Assembly: GCA_023386345.1 (NCBI GenBank) | Contig: JAEWJT010000004.1 | Coordinates: 558,001 to 622,000 of the forward strand | Direction: 5' to 3' | Source: Bacillota bacterium | Lineage (GTDB): Bacteria; Bacillota; Clostridia; Tissierellales; Sedimentibacteraceae | Length of the DNA: 64,000 bases | In this document: in pieces, positions 1 to 8,774 of the stretch | Layout of the letters: each line of letters opens with the position of its first letter | How positions within the stretch are numbered: position 1 is the stretch's first letter | The notes under the pieces: model-generated | Databases searched by the model: none | Told to the model about the DNA's origin: nothing | The model's input: only the letters and a program-made list of their open reading frames with translations | Translations under genes and position numbers: made by a program

Positions 1-723
1 TCTTGTTCCCATTACTAATCCTTCAAGTGGAGTTAATCCCATACTTGTATCAACAGATTTTCCATTCTTTATAGCTGTTACACTCGCACCATTTCCTAAA
101 TGGCAAGTAATGATTTTTAAATCCTTAATATCTTTATTTAAAATTTCAGCTACTCTTTGTGCAACAAATTTGTGTGAAGTTCCGTGGAAACCGTATCTTC
201 TAACTCCTAATTCCTTATATAATTCATATGGAAGCGGATAAATATATGCTTCTTCTGGCATTGTTTGATGGAACGCTGTGTCAAAAACTCCTACCATTGG
301 TACATTTGGCAACAATTCCTTGCAAGCATTTATTCCTATTATGTTTGGTGGGTTGTGAAGAGGTGCTAAATCTGTACACTCATTCATTGCCGCTATAACT
401 TCATCAGTTATAACAACTGAGCCAGCAAATTTTTCTCCACCGTGAACAACTCTATGACCTACAGCATCAATCTCTTTCAAAGATTTTACTGCACCAAATT
501 CAGCATCAACCAAAGCATTTAATACAGTATTGATAGCTTCTTTGTGAGTTGCTAATGGCTCTGAATAAATCTTTTTATCCTTTCCAGTAGCTTCATGTTT
601 AACTTGGCTACCTTCAATTCCAATTCTCTCAGCTAAGCCTTTAGCTAAAACTTGTTCATTTTTCATGTCGATTAACTGGTATTTCAATGATGAACTACCG
701 CAGTTAATTACTAATACATTCAT
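1..723 (-). CDS. ackA: Acetate kinase (partial, N-terminal 241 residues)
   Basis: Interconverts acetate and ATP with acetyl phosphate and ADP in the cytosol, the ATP-yielding step of acetate fermentation. The visible protein opens MNVLVINCGSSSLKYQLID, the classic acetokinase N terminus, and at the window edge reads GLTPLEGLVMGTR, the family's second signature. The family is about 400 residues, so roughly 160 C-terminal residues lie off the left edge. The ATG at 721-723 has a GGAGGA ribosome-binding site at 728-733. It lies downstream of cobC on the same strand with a 131 bp gap, so it may have its own promoter; TATAAT-like sequence is present in the gap but no convincing -35. Confidence 0.97.
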   Translation of the reverse strand, partial: MNVLVINCGSSSLKYQLIDMKNEQVLAKGLAERIGIEGSQVKHEATGKDKKIYSEPLATHKEAINTVLNALVDAEFGAVKSLKEIDAVGHRVVHGGEKFAGSVVITDEVIAAMNECTDLAPLHNPPNIIGINACKELLPNVPMVGVFDTAFHQTMPEEAYIYPLPYELYKELGVRRYGFHGTSHKFVAQRVAEILNKDIKDLKIITCHLGNGASVTAIKNGKSVDTSMGLTPLEGLVMGTR

Positions 724-854
724 TTCTTCCTCCATTTTTTTCCGTGAAAATTAATGTTGATTTAAAAATCTAAAATTCATTATTCTCATAGAATATTATA
801 AAATAATTTTTATATTTAAAATCTTAAAGATCTTATAACTAAACTTTTGTAATT

Positions 855-1436
855 TTATAATGCTGCCTCTGAATTTAGGTTTTGCAAATAACCTATTTTA
901 TCGCCATCTACAAATATAACATCACAATTATTAACTGGAAATTCAAACATATTTTCATCACTAATGAATTTTAAATAATATAAAATAATTCTAATTAAAG
1001 CTCCATGTGCTACAACAATTGAATTATCGGTATAATTTTCAAAAAACTTAGCTACTCTTTTAAGTACATCCTCAAAAGTTTCACCATTCTTATATTCAAA
1101 CCGCACACGCTGGTCAATAGACTTTTTAGCCTCTTCTGGATATCTTTTTTCAATTTGATCCCATGGCAAGCCCTCAAAGTCTCCAAAATTTCTTTCCTTT
1201 AGCAAATCATTTAATTCAATTTCCATGTTTTTTATTTTTGATATCTCTTTAGCTGTATTATGCGCTCTTTTTAAAGGGCTTGAATAAATTTTTTCTACAT
1301 CTATATTTTCAAATAGCTTTGCCATATTTTGTGCTTGGATAACACCATTTGGAGTTAACTCAACATCAGTATGTCCGCAAAAAGTGCGGCTCAAATTCCC
1401 AGTTGATTCTCCGTGTCTTACTAAATATAATTTCAT
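855..1436 (-). CDS. cobC: Alpha-ribazole phosphatase / histidine phosphatase family
   Basis: Phosphoglycerate-mutase-fold phosphatase. The first residues, MKLYLVRHGESTGN, carry the catalytic RHG motif, and AHGAL near residue 142 supplies the second active-site histidine. Inside a cobU-cobS-cobC run the natural role is dephosphorylation of alpha-ribazole 5'-phosphate or adenosylcobalamin 5'-phosphate, finishing the nucleotide loop of cobalamin. I chose the ATG at 1436. The upstream in-frame ATG at 1448 abuts the AAAGGA with no spacing and adds four residues not typical of the family. The gene sits 23 bp after cobS (11 bp if the upstream ATG is used). A general broad-specificity phosphatase is the alternative, but context favours CobC. 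Confidence 0.9.
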   Translation of the reverse strand: MKLYLVRHGESTGNLSRTFCGHTDVELTPNGVIQAQNMAKLFENIDVEKIYSSPLKRAHNTAKEISKIKNMEIELNDLLKERNFGDFEGLPWDQIEKRYPEEAKKSIDQRVRFEYKNGETFEDVLKRVAKFFENYTDNSIVVAHGALIRIILYYLKFISDENMFEFPVNNCDVIFVDGDKIGYLQNLNSEAAL

Positions 1437-1459
1437 TGTAGTATACATTCCTTTCTAAC

Positions 1460-2203
1460 TTAAACTATAAGTTTACTTAAAATTAAACTCACAAACATAA
1501 ATATTATCTGTGACATCTCAGCAACAAATCCACAAGTATCCCCAGTCATACCAGAAATCTTGTTTTTTATCCACTTTCCTATTATCAATACACATAAAAA
1601 TGTTATAATAGTTGACATAATTTGCATTATGTAATTTGGCATAAATACACAAATTATTAAAGTAATCACAGTATTAAAAACTAATTCATTAATTTTGATA
1701 GTTTCGATAAACAAAGTACCCATACCCGTACTTTTTTTAGCATAATTCATATTTGAACACGCAACAACTACACTTGTTCTACCTACAACTGGCACAAGTA
1801 TCAATGTATATAAGTCAATATGTGAAAACAGTATAACCTGAGACATAATTGTTAATATAAGACTTATTACTCCAAATGCTCCAATACGAGAGTCGCTCAT
1901 GATTTCAAACACTTTATCGCCTGTTCTGCCTGAAAATAAACCATCAGAAGTATCAGCAGTACCATCTAAATGTATTCCACCCGTTATTATAATATAAAAA
2001 ATTGTGATTATCAATCCTTTTATATAAAAAATTTGCAAAAAATCGCCGATAAAATATCCCAGACTTAAAAAAGCACCTATAACAAGACCTACAAGACAAT
2101 ATATTTTTAATCCCTTGACAAATTTTTCTTCATCATATTTCACAAATCTACCTATTGGAATTCTAGTAAAAAATGACAATAATATTAAAAATCCTTTAAA
2201 CAT
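1460..2203 (-). CDS. cobS: Adenosylcobinamide-GDP ribazoletransferase (cobalamin synthase)
   Basis: Integral membrane enzyme that joins adenosylcobinamide-GDP to alpha-ribazole (or its phosphate) to give adenosylcobalamin (phosphate). The 247-residue length is normal. The signature GGIHLDGTADTSDGLFSGR, with the acidic metal-binding residues, is intact near residues 75-93, and at least six hydrophobic segments follow. N-terminal FFTRIPIG is also characteristic. It lies between cobU (93 bp upstream) and cobC (23 bp downstream) on the minus strand, so the three probably form one transcript. The ribosome-binding site is weak (AAGGAT about 12 bp before the ATG). Confidence 0.96.
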   Translation of the reverse strand: MFKGFLILLSFFTRIPIGRFVKYDEEKFVKGLKIYCLVGLVIGAFLSLGYFIGDFLQIFYIKGLIITIFYIIITGGIHLDGTADTSDGLFSGRTGDKVFEIMSDSRIGAFGVISLILTIMSQVILFSHIDLYTLILVPVVGRTSVVVACSNMNYAKKSTGMGTLFIETIKINELVFNTVITLIICVFMPNYIMQIMSTIITFLCVLIIGKWIKNKISGMTGDTCGFVAEMSQIIFMFVSLILSKLIV

Positions 2204-2296
2204 TTGAGAAAACTATCCTTTCTTATTTAAAAAGAAATACTTTAAAATCTTCTATACAAATTGTAATACTGCTAAAATTCACGCCTTTACATTAAG

Positions 2297-2860
2297 CTAT
2301 TTACCTTTAATTTGCATTGGAATACCAGCAACAACAAAATATACATTATCAGACAAAGATGCTATACCTGCATTTATTCTGCCGCTTATATCTCTAAAAT
2401 AATTTCCCATATAATATGCTGGAACAATTCCTAAACCAACTTCATTTGATACTAAAATCAAATTTTTATCTAGCCTATTACATAATAAAATCAAACTAAG
2501 AACATCTTCTTTTATCTTAGCTTCCAAAATATTCACATCTTCAACCTTACAATTATCAAAGTCTAAACCGCTGTCAAACATAAAGTTACCTATTAAGGTT
2601 GTTATACAATCAATCATTACAGTATTTGAATTCATAAAATCTATATCATTTTCAAGCTTAGTAAAATCTTTATATCTCTCTATAGTTGTCCATTCCTTTG
2701 GTCTTTGTTCTCTATGCTTTTTTACCCTATCTGCCATTCCCTCATCTGTTATAACAGCTGTTGCAAGATATACAGTATTTCCACCATATTCCTTCGCTTT
2801 GTTTTCTGCAAAGGTACTTTTTCCACTTCTAGCTCCACCAATAACTAAAGTCACACACAT
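2297..2860 (-). CDS. cobU: Adenosylcobinamide kinase / adenosylcobinamide-phosphate guanylyltransferase
   Basis: Bifunctional cytosolic enzyme that phosphorylates adenosylcobinamide and then transfers GMP to make adenosylcobinamide-GDP, the CobS substrate. The P-loop GGARSGKS is at residues 8-15, and the family hallmarks HREQRP and VSNEVGLGIVP are visible. At 187 residues it is full length. It is the first gene of the cobU-cobS-cobC run. Only late cobalamin genes are present here, which suggests salvage of cobinamide or a de novo pathway located elsewhere. No cobalamin riboswitch is recognisable upstream. Confidence 0.96.
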   Translation of the reverse strand: MCVTLVIGGARSGKSTFAENKAKEYGGNTVYLATAVITDEGMADRVKKHREQRPKEWTTIERYKDFTKLENDIDFMNSNTVMIDCITTLIGNFMFDSGLDFDNCKVEDVNILEAKIKEDVLSLILLCNRLDKNLILVSNEVGLGIVPAYYMGNYFRDISGRINAGIASLSDNVYFVVAGIPMQIKGK

Positions 2861-2894
2861 TTGTATTAATTCCTCTCTCGTACTGATATATAAT

Positions 2895-2939
2895 ATTATA
2901 GCATAATCTGTGCTACAAAGTCTTTTTATAAAAGACTTT
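2895..2939 (-). promoter_or_regulatory. Candidate cobU promoter with overlapping 10-bp dyad
   Basis: On the minus strand TATAAT (2895-2900) lies 17 bp from a weak -35 (AGACTT, 2918-2923). A perfect 10-bp inverted repeat (2917-2926 and 2930-2939, 3-nt loop) covers that -35. It could be an operator or merely a hairpin. It is the only regulatory-looking element in the 308 bp between cobU and the divergent ABC gene; the rest is AT-rich sequence without an evident gene. Confidence 0.4.
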
Positions 2940-3168
2940 CAAACTGTTGGACAATATTCTACATATATTATAACATAATTTTATATATATGTGATACTTT
3001 TTTTATATTTTTATGACGTGATTTCTTAATAAACTTTTAAAGTAAACTAGCCAATCGCTTCCATATTTAAAAAATAAAGATTTAATAATAATTTCTTGCT
3101 ATTTATTAACAGCCACTATATAATATCGTTATAGATTTAACATAAAATAAGATTTGGAGGAAAATTAA

Positions 3169-3870
3169 GTGTTTAACGTTTTTAATGTTACGAAAAAATA
3201 TGGCAAGGTGCTTGCTAATGATAAAATCAGCTTTTGTGTTGAAGATGGACAAATTGCAGTGCTTCTTGGACCAAACGGTGCCGGAAAATCAACTATAATA
3301 AAATGTATAGCTGGTTTGTTGAGATTTGAAGGTAATATAGATATATGCGGATTTAATAACAAATCTGTAGATGCAAAAAAAATATTAGGATATGTTCCAG
3401 AGATGCCGGCAGTATATGATTTGCTGACAGTATGGGAGCATTTGGAATTCATAGCAAAGGCATATAGCCTAAGCGATTGGAAGCCTTATGCAGAAGAATT
3501 ATTGACAAAATTTGAGCTTATGGATAAAAAGGATAAGCTTGGCAAAGAGTTATCAAAAGGAATGCAACAAAAAGTAAGTATTTGTTGCGCTATATTACAT
3601 AAACCTCGTGTTTTGATCTTTGACGAACCTATGGTAGGACTTGATCCACACGCTATTAAAGAGTTGAAAAATATGTTTATAGAGCTTAAAAATCAAGGTT
3701 CTTCTGTTCTTATAAGCACTCATATGATCGACAGCGTTGAAGATTATTGGGATGTTGCTCATATAATGATGAATGGCTCATTCGCTGCAACAAAATATAA
3801 TAAAACAAGCTCAGAGGATGAAAAAACTTTAGAGCAATTATTCTTTGAAATCACTGAGAGGAAAAATTAA
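3169..3870 (+). CDS. ABC transporter ATP-binding protein
   Basis: Soluble ATPase of an ABC exporter. Walker A is GPNGAGKST near residues 34-42, the signature is LSKGMQQK, and Walker B is VLIFDEPMVGLD followed by the switch histidine in ISTH. It starts with GTG at 3169, nine nucleotides after a GGAGG at 3156-3160; no better start exists. Its stop overlaps the ATG of the permease gene by one base (TAATG), so the two are translationally coupled. The ABC-2-like arrangement of a small ATPase plus a large separate permease points to export, but the substrate is unknown. Confidence 0.93.
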   Translation: MFNVFNVTKKYGKVLANDKISFCVEDGQIAVLLGPNGAGKSTIIKCIAGLLRFEGNIDICGFNNKSVDAKKILGYVPEMPAVYDLLTVWEHLEFIAKAYSLSDWKPYAEELLTKFELMDKKDKLGKELSKGMQQKVSICCAILHKPRVLIFDEPMVGLDPHAIKELKNMFIELKNQGSSVLISTHMIDSVEDYWDVAHIMMNGSFAATKYNKTSSEDEKTLEQLFFEITERKN

Positions 3871-5456
3871 TGAAAGCGCTAGTATATTTAGTTTTTACAA
3901 ACATAAAAAATTCAATAAAAGAATTAAAGAAGCATCCTGCTAAATTGATTTTGGTATTATTTTTTATTGCAATGCTAGTATTTACAATTTGGGCTGGCAA
4001 TACAAACAGTCAAAACAAAGTTATATCCGGAAATATACAGGAGCTATACGCTGGTGTTTTTGCACTATTTACAATTCTATTCATAATGAATATAATGACA
4101 GGATTTTCTTCAGGAGCAAGCTTTTTCTCCATGGCAGATATAAACCTTTTATTCTTGACACCAATATCATCTAAAAAGATATTATTTTATGGTTTAATAA
4201 GACAAATGAGTCAATCCTTTTTAATAGGATTTTTTCTGTTTTTTCAATACTCATGGCTTCATGGACGCTATGGAGTTGGAATTTATGGGCTATTTTCAAT
4301 ACTTGTAGGCTTTGCTTTTACAATATTCTGCTCTCAGCTTACATCTATGGTTATATATTCATTTACAAATAACAATGAAAAGCTTAAAAAAATATTGAAA
4401 TCAAGTATCATTGCATTATCATTAATTGTTGTGGCATTGATAACTAAGGACGCTCTACTTTCATCTGATAACAATAAAATAACAACTATAATTAACTCAG
4501 CTAATTCAACATGGGTATATTTTATACCTGTTGTCGGATGGATAAAGGCTGTTACAGTTGGTATGATGTCGTATAATTTTATCCAAATTGCTGTTGCCTT
4601 AGCGACAATTATTATTTATATAATAGGATTTACTACTCTAATAGTTAAATACAATGTTGACTTTTATGAGGATGTATTGCAAGCCACAGAGGTTTCACAC
4701 TCAGCAATCACAGCGAAAAAGGAAGGAAAAATTTCTGATACACCTAAGAATGTTAAGCTTGGTAAAACAGGGATTAATAAAGGCTTTGGAACAAATGTAT
4801 TTTTTTATAAGCATATGCTTGAAAACAGACGCTCTGGAGTATTGCTTATGGATAAAACATCAATAATTTTTACCGCTATTGGGGTTTTTTTCGCTTTTAT
4901 ATTTAGAAACTTAGATGATTCTATATCAAGCTTGATACCTATATTTGGCATGACAACTTATATGCAAATTTTTAGTATAGCAACTGGCAGATGGGTAAAA
5001 GAATTATTGCTGCCTTATGTATACATGATACCTGAACCATCTTTTAAAAAGCTCATTAATGTATTAAAAGAAAATACTCTAAAAATAATAGTTGAAGCTA
5101 TTTTATTATTTACTATTATCGGTTTTATAGTAAAAGCTCCAATAAACGATATAGTATTCTGCATCATAGCACGTATAGGCTTCGGAATTTTACTTATGTC
5201 AGGCAATATATTAGTACAAAGAATTCTAGGCTCTTTGACAAGCAAAGTATTAATAATGTTTTTATACTTTATGATAATTATTCTACTCGCAGCTCCAGGA
5301 TTTGTCATAGGGTTTATATTATCATTTAACATATATTCAAATATAAATTTAGCAATAGTTTTAGGCTCAACATTTGTATGGAATGTATTAGCGTCTTCGC
5401 TAATTATATATCTTTGCAGAGATATACTTAATTATGCAGAATTAAATAATAGATAA
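3870..5456 (+). CDS. ABC exporter permease
   Basis: Large polytopic membrane protein of 528 residues with about 12 hydrophobic segments. Examples are residues 26-42, 58-75 and 105-125, then a block from 170 to 265, and the C-terminal third from about 395. A cytosolic stretch around residues 275-310 separates the halves. It resembles the family of putative clostridial and bacilli ABC exporters with roughly 530-residue permeases. It is coupled to the ATPase at 3169 and has no further partner. What it moves cannot be inferred. A possible promoter for the next gene follows its stop, so the operon probably ends here. Confidence 0.85.
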   Translation: MKALVYLVFTNIKNSIKELKKHPAKLILVLFFIAMLVFTIWAGNTNSQNKVISGNIQELYAGVFALFTILFIMNIMTGFSSGASFFSMADINLLFLTPISSKKILFYGLIRQMSQSFLIGFFLFFQYSWLHGRYGVGIYGLFSILVGFAFTIFCSQLTSMVIYSFTNNNEKLKKILKSSIIALSLIVVALITKDALLSSDNNKITTIINSANSTWVYFIPVVGWIKAVTVGMMSYNFIQIAVALATIIIYIIGFTTLIVKYNVDFYEDVLQATEVSHSAITAKKEGKISDTPKNVKLGKTGINKGFGTNVFFYKHMLENRRSGVLLMDKTSIIFTAIGVFFAFIFRNLDDSISSLIPIFGMTTYMQIFSIATGRWVKELLLPYVYMIPEPSFKKLINVLKENTLKIIVEAILLFTIIGFIVKAPINDIVFCIIARIGFGILLMSGNILVQRILGSLTSKVLIMFLYFMIIILLAAPGFVIGFILSFNIYSNINLAIVLGSTFVWNVLASSLIIYLCRDILNYAELNNR

Positions 5457-5503
5457 TATAATTTGTTCTTTATATAAAACTATATATATAACTATATTTT
5501 TAC

Positions 5504-5532
5504 TTGAAGTGACTGTTTTAATATGATAAAAT
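5504..5532 (+). promoter_or_regulatory. Candidate promoter of the DtxR-type gene
   Basis: TTGAAG at 5504-5509 and TAAAAT at 5527-5532 are separated by 17 bp, ahead of the regulator gene that starts at 5590. No copy of the GTTAGC dyad found before feoA is present here, so autoregulation through that box is not apparent. Confidence 0.45.
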
Positions 5533-5589
5533 TACTCATAACTTATAAAAAATCATTTATGTATTTTATATAAAAGAAGGAGGCTAATC

Positions 5590-5964
5590 ATGATACAGGA
5601 ATCTGGTGAAAATTATTTGGAGACTATTCTAATTTTGCATAACAAAACTGGTTTTGTGCGTTCTATTGATGTTGCAGAGGAGCTTAATTATTCGAAGGCA
5701 AGTGTTAGTAGAGCTATGAGCATATTAAAAAAAGAAAATCTCATAACCATTGAAAAAAATGGGCAAATTTTACTGACAAAAGATGGTGAAATTAAAGCTA
5801 ACTCTATATATGAGAGACACAATGCTATTACAGAATTTTTAATCAGTTCATTAGGACTAGATTATGAAATAGCTTCGACTGACGCTTGTAGGATTGAACA
5901 TATAATTAGTAATGAAACATTTAATAGAATAAAGAATTACGTAAATAAAGCAGGAGGAAAATAA
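5590..5964 (+). CDS. DtxR-family iron-dependent transcriptional regulator (short form)
   Basis: 124 residues: an N-terminal winged helix (residues 5-65, recognition helix SKASVSRAMSILKKE) and a dimerisation/metal domain, without the C-terminal SH3-like domain of full DtxR. Metal ligands can be aligned: E11, H77 and the helix DACRIEH with C100, E103 and H104. A Cys in that helix is the DtxR/IdeR (iron) pattern; MntR has Glu there. Residue 8 is Asn. It converges on the feo operon, whose promoter carries DtxR-like palindromes, so it is the likely ferrous-iron-sensing repressor of feoAB. The ribosome-binding site is GGAGG before ATG 5590. Confidence 0.9.
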   Translation: MIQESGENYLETILILHNKTGFVRSIDVAEELNYSKASVSRAMSILKKENLITIEKNGQILLTKDGEIKANSIYERHNAITEFLISSLGLDYEIASTDACRIEHIISNETFNRIKNYVNKAGGK

Positions 5965-5979
5965 TATTCCTCCTGCTTT
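5947..5979. terminator. Bidirectional terminator overlapping the DtxR gene stop
   Basis: A perfect 13-bp stem (5947-5959 with 5967-5979, 7-nt loop) is followed by a T-rich run on both strands. It overlaps the last codons of the regulator gene and separates it from the convergent feo operon. Confidence 0.85.
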
Positions 5980-5989
5980 ATTTTTATTA

Positions 5990-6136
5990 CTATTTATGAC
6001 AATTTTGTGAATTAGCACATCCTGAGCATCCACTACAGGAGCTAATCGAACCAGTTTTTCTTTTTCTGTTTATCATACTTACAATAACTCCTATAAATAG
6101 TCCGAAAACTATTACAGCTACAATAATTGTTGACAT
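5990..6136 (-). CDS. FeoB-associated Cys-rich membrane protein
   Basis: A 48-residue protein with one N-terminal transmembrane helix (about residues 3-21), a basic NRKRK stop-transfer patch and a C-terminal cysteine cluster, CSGCSGC, followed by NC. It matches the small FeoB-associated Cys-rich proteins that follow feoB in many Firmicutes. It sits 75 bp downstream of feoB, and an AAAGGAG ribosome-binding site stands 8 nt before the ATG at 6136. The cysteines may bind iron or act in metal handover at the FeoB pore; this is inference from the family and position. Confidence 0.88.
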   Translation of the reverse strand: MSTIIVAVIVFGLFIGVIVSMINRKRKTGSISSCSGCSGCANSQNCHK

Positions 6137-6211
6137 AATTAACGCTCCTTTCAATTTTTAATTAATCATCCTATAATCAATAAAATTATAATGATGTCTA
6201 AATTTTACTAA

Positions 6212-8353
6212 CTATTTTGCACTACTCGTTTTTAAAGCTTCCTTTTCTTCTGAATCCTTTTTATAAGGTACAAATAACAGATACAATAAAGATGCTAATA
6301 CAAGTAAAGCTACCGCAGTTCCTATACCAAATCCATGACCACTAAACAGCATACCTAATTGGTAAACTATAAGTGCTAAGGCATATGCAAATAATGTTTG
6401 ATATCCTACTGCAAATAATGTCCATTTTACACTTCCCATCTCTCTTTTAATAGCTCCCACTGCCGCAAAGCAAGGCGCACATATAAGATTGAATATTAAA
6501 AACGAAAATGCAGCTAAAGGTGTAAATATTTGTTGCATATTTGTCCATATTTCTAAGCCATTTTCTGAAACTTCCTCTGCAACATTAAACAACACTCCGA
6601 ATGTACTCAAAACATTCTCTTTAGCAACCAAGCCTGAAACTGTGGCAACTGCTGATTGCCAGTTTCCAAATCCAAGAGGGATAAATATTGGAGCTATAAA
6701 TCTTCCTATAGACTCAAGAATTGAATCATTTGTATCTACCATTTCAAAAGTCCAGCTAAAAGTTTTTAAAAACCATATAAGACCGCTTGCTAAGAATATG
6801 ATTGTACCAGCTTTTACTACGAAATGCTTTCCTTGATCAAGGGTTCTCTTTAAAACATCTTTTACTCTAGGTAATTGATATTGAGGCAATTCCATAACAA
6901 ATGGAGTTTGGTCTCCCGCAAATCCACTCATTTTCTTAAGTATAATTCCAGATATAACAATTGCCGCAACTCCTATAAAATATGCCGCTGGGGCTATAAA
7001 TGGAGAGCTATTAAACAATGCCCCTGCAATTAGTGCTATAATTGGAAGCTTTGCAGAACAAGGTATAAAGCTTGTTGTTATTATAGTAATTTTTCTATCG
7101 CTTTCACTTTCAATAGTTCTGGATGCCATTATTCCCGGTACACTGCAACCAGAGCCTACCAGCATAGGTATAATTGATTTTCCAGATAAGCCAAATTTAC
7201 TAAAAATTCTATCCATTATGAATGCTATTCTTGACATGTATCCACAAGCCTCTAGTATAGCTAAAAGTGTAAATAATACAAGCATTTGAGGTAAAAATCC
7301 AAGAACAGATCCAACTCCGCCTATAATTCCTTCTAATATAAGAGAATTCAACCACTGTGCAGTCCCAGCCTTTACCAAAAGCCCCTCTACAAACGGAGGT
7401 ATAATATCTCCAAACAAACTATCATTAACCCAATCCGTCATCATAGTACCCACAGTAGAAATAGAAATGTAATAAACCAAAAACATGATTAACGCGAATA
7501 TAGGCAAACCTAAATATTTGTTAGTTAAAATATTATCTATTTTGTCAGATACAGTATTTTTTGAATCACTTTTCTTCTTAAAAATATCTTTTTTAATATT
7601 ATCTATAGCTTTATATCTTTCAGATGTTATTATACTTTCAGAATCCTCTCCAAGATTAGATTCGCATTTTTCAACAATTTTTCTTATAATTTCAACTTTA
7701 TCATTAGATAAATTTATCTTTTCAATTATCTTTTCGTCTTTTTCAAATAATTTTATTGAAAACCATCTTTTGTTTTTAATCTCATTTGGTAAAACTTCAT
7801 CAATTGAAGCTAATGCCTTTTCTACATAATTTGAAAAAGTGACATTTATCAATTTATTTAATTTGTTTTTAGCTAATTTTATCGCTACATCTGCTGCCTT
7901 GTCACAGCCTTCTTCATTAAGTGCTGATGTTTCGATAACCTCACATCCAAACTTAGCACCAAGCTTTTCCATATCTATGATATCGCCCTTTTTACGCAGC
8001 ATATCTGCCATATTAAGTGCCATAACTACAGGCGTTCCAAGCTCTACTAATTGAGTTGTAAGATAAAGATTTCTTTCTAAGTTTGTACTATCAACTATAT
8101 TTATAATTGCATCTGGTTTTTCGTCTATTATATAATTTCTTGAAATTACTTCTTCCAAGCTATATGGTGACAAAGAATAAATACCTGGTAAATCTACGAT
8201 TTCAACATCATGATGTCCTTTTAATTTTCCTGTTTTCTTTTCTACTGTAACTCCTGGCCAGTTTCCAACAAATTGAGAACTACCAGTCAATGCGTTAAAC
8301 ATTGTGGTTTTTCCACTGTTTGGATTTCCAACCAATGCGATTTTAATACTCAT
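6212..8353 (-). CDS. feoB: Ferrous iron transport protein B
   Basis: Inner-membrane Fe(II) importer with an N-terminal GTPase. G1 is GNPNSGKT (residues 9-16), G3 is DLPG (about 54) and G4 is NMAD (about 116). A helical spacer with many charged residues leads to a polytopic C-terminal half. That half has the two Gate-type regions and the conserved GSGCSVPGI and FIPCSAKLP motifs, whose cysteines line the path. At 713 residues it is full length. It is preceded by feoA with a 74 bp gap and followed by the small Cys-rich gene. The ATG at 8353 has AAAAGGTG upstream. Confidence 0.98.
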   Translation of the reverse strand: MSIKIALVGNPNSGKTTMFNALTGSSQFVGNWPGVTVEKKTGKLKGHHDVEIVDLPGIYSLSPYSLEEVISRNYIIDEKPDAIINIVDSTNLERNLYLTTQLVELGTPVVMALNMADMLRKKGDIIDMEKLGAKFGCEVIETSALNEEGCDKAADVAIKLAKNKLNKLINVTFSNYVEKALASIDEVLPNEIKNKRWFSIKLFEKDEKIIEKINLSNDKVEIIRKIVEKCESNLGEDSESIITSERYKAIDNIKKDIFKKKSDSKNTVSDKIDNILTNKYLGLPIFALIMFLVYYISISTVGTMMTDWVNDSLFGDIIPPFVEGLLVKAGTAQWLNSLILEGIIGGVGSVLGFLPQMLVLFTLLAILEACGYMSRIAFIMDRIFSKFGLSGKSIIPMLVGSGCSVPGIMASRTIESESDRKITIITTSFIPCSAKLPIIALIAGALFNSSPFIAPAAYFIGVAAIVISGIILKKMSGFAGDQTPFVMELPQYQLPRVKDVLKRTLDQGKHFVVKAGTIIFLASGLIWFLKTFSWTFEMVDTNDSILESIGRFIAPIFIPLGFGNWQSAVATVSGLVAKENVLSTFGVLFNVAEEVSENGLEIWTNMQQIFTPLAAFSFLIFNLICAPCFAAVGAIKREMGSVKWTLFAVGYQTLFAYALALIVYQLGMLFSGHGFGIGTAVALLVLASLLYLLFVPYKKDSEEKEALKTSSAK

Positions 8354-8427
8354 TTTAATTCACCTTTTCCTTAAGTTTAATTAGCATATTCTAACTGCAA
8401 AATATAAAAATTTTAGAATTATTAGAT

Positions 8428-8646
8428 TTACTCAACCTCAATCATTGCCGCATCAGACTTTCTCAATGCAAGCTCATATCCACGCACTTTTATTTCCATA
8501 GGATCACCCAGTGGAGCAAATTTTCTTACAAAAATTTCAGCGCCCTCTGTTATGCCCATATCCATAATTCTTCTTTTGACTGCGCCTGTTCCTATTAGTT
8601 TTTTTACCTTAACAGTATCTCCACAGTTAATATCCTTTAAAGTCAT
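8428..8646 (-). CDS. feoA: Ferrous iron transport protein A
   Basis: A 72-residue SH3-like cytosolic protein required for FeoB function. It shows the family pattern of a GDTVKVKKL start, RRIMDMGITEGAEIFV in the middle and a conserved GDPMEIKVRGYELALRKSDA core. It is the first gene of the feoA-feoB-Cys-rich operon and directly follows a consensus promoter with DtxR-like boxes. The ribosome-binding site AGAGAGG precedes the ATG at 8646. Confidence 0.97.
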   Translation of the reverse strand: MTLKDINCGDTVKVKKLIGTGAVKRRIMDMGITEGAEIFVRKFAPLGDPMEIKVRGYELALRKSDAAMIEVE

Positions 8647-8688
8647 ACTAATATCCTCTCTTTCATATGTAATAATATATTTATATTT

Positions 8689-8743
8689 GTTAGCACTAGC
8701 TAACCATTTTCAACGAATTAAGTTAGCCCTCGCTAACTTAATT
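8689..8743. promoter_or_regulatory. Tandem DtxR-like operators of the feo operon
   Basis: Two palindromes built from GTTAGC/GCTAAC half-sites lie between the feo promoter and feoA. Box 1 is GTTAGC-N4-GCTAAC at 8689-8704. Box 2 has perfect 12-bp arms at 8716-8727 and 8732-8743 around CCTC. Centres are 33 bp apart, about three helical turns, so two dimers would sit on one face. The core resembles the known DtxR/IdeR box. Box 2 begins just downstream of the -10, a position suited to repression. Confidence 0.8.
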
Positions 8744-8745
8744 TT

Positions 8746-8774
8746 AGTATACACCACTAAAATACCTTTGTCAA
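8746..8774 (-). promoter_or_regulatory. feoA promoter
   Basis: On the minus strand a perfect TTGACA (8769-8774) lies 17 bp from TATACT (8746-8751). A promoter this strong with operators over the start region fits repression under iron sufficiency. Confidence 0.85.

Noticed and set aside
2861..3168. Cobalamin riboswitch before cobU
   Set aside because: Looked for the B12-box and accessory stems on the minus strand; GCCACT occurs at 3110-3115 only on the plus strand and without context.
3165..3452. 95-codon minus-strand frame inside the ABC ATPase gene
   Set aside because: Lies fully opposite a convincing ABC ATPase with all motifs; a shadow frame.
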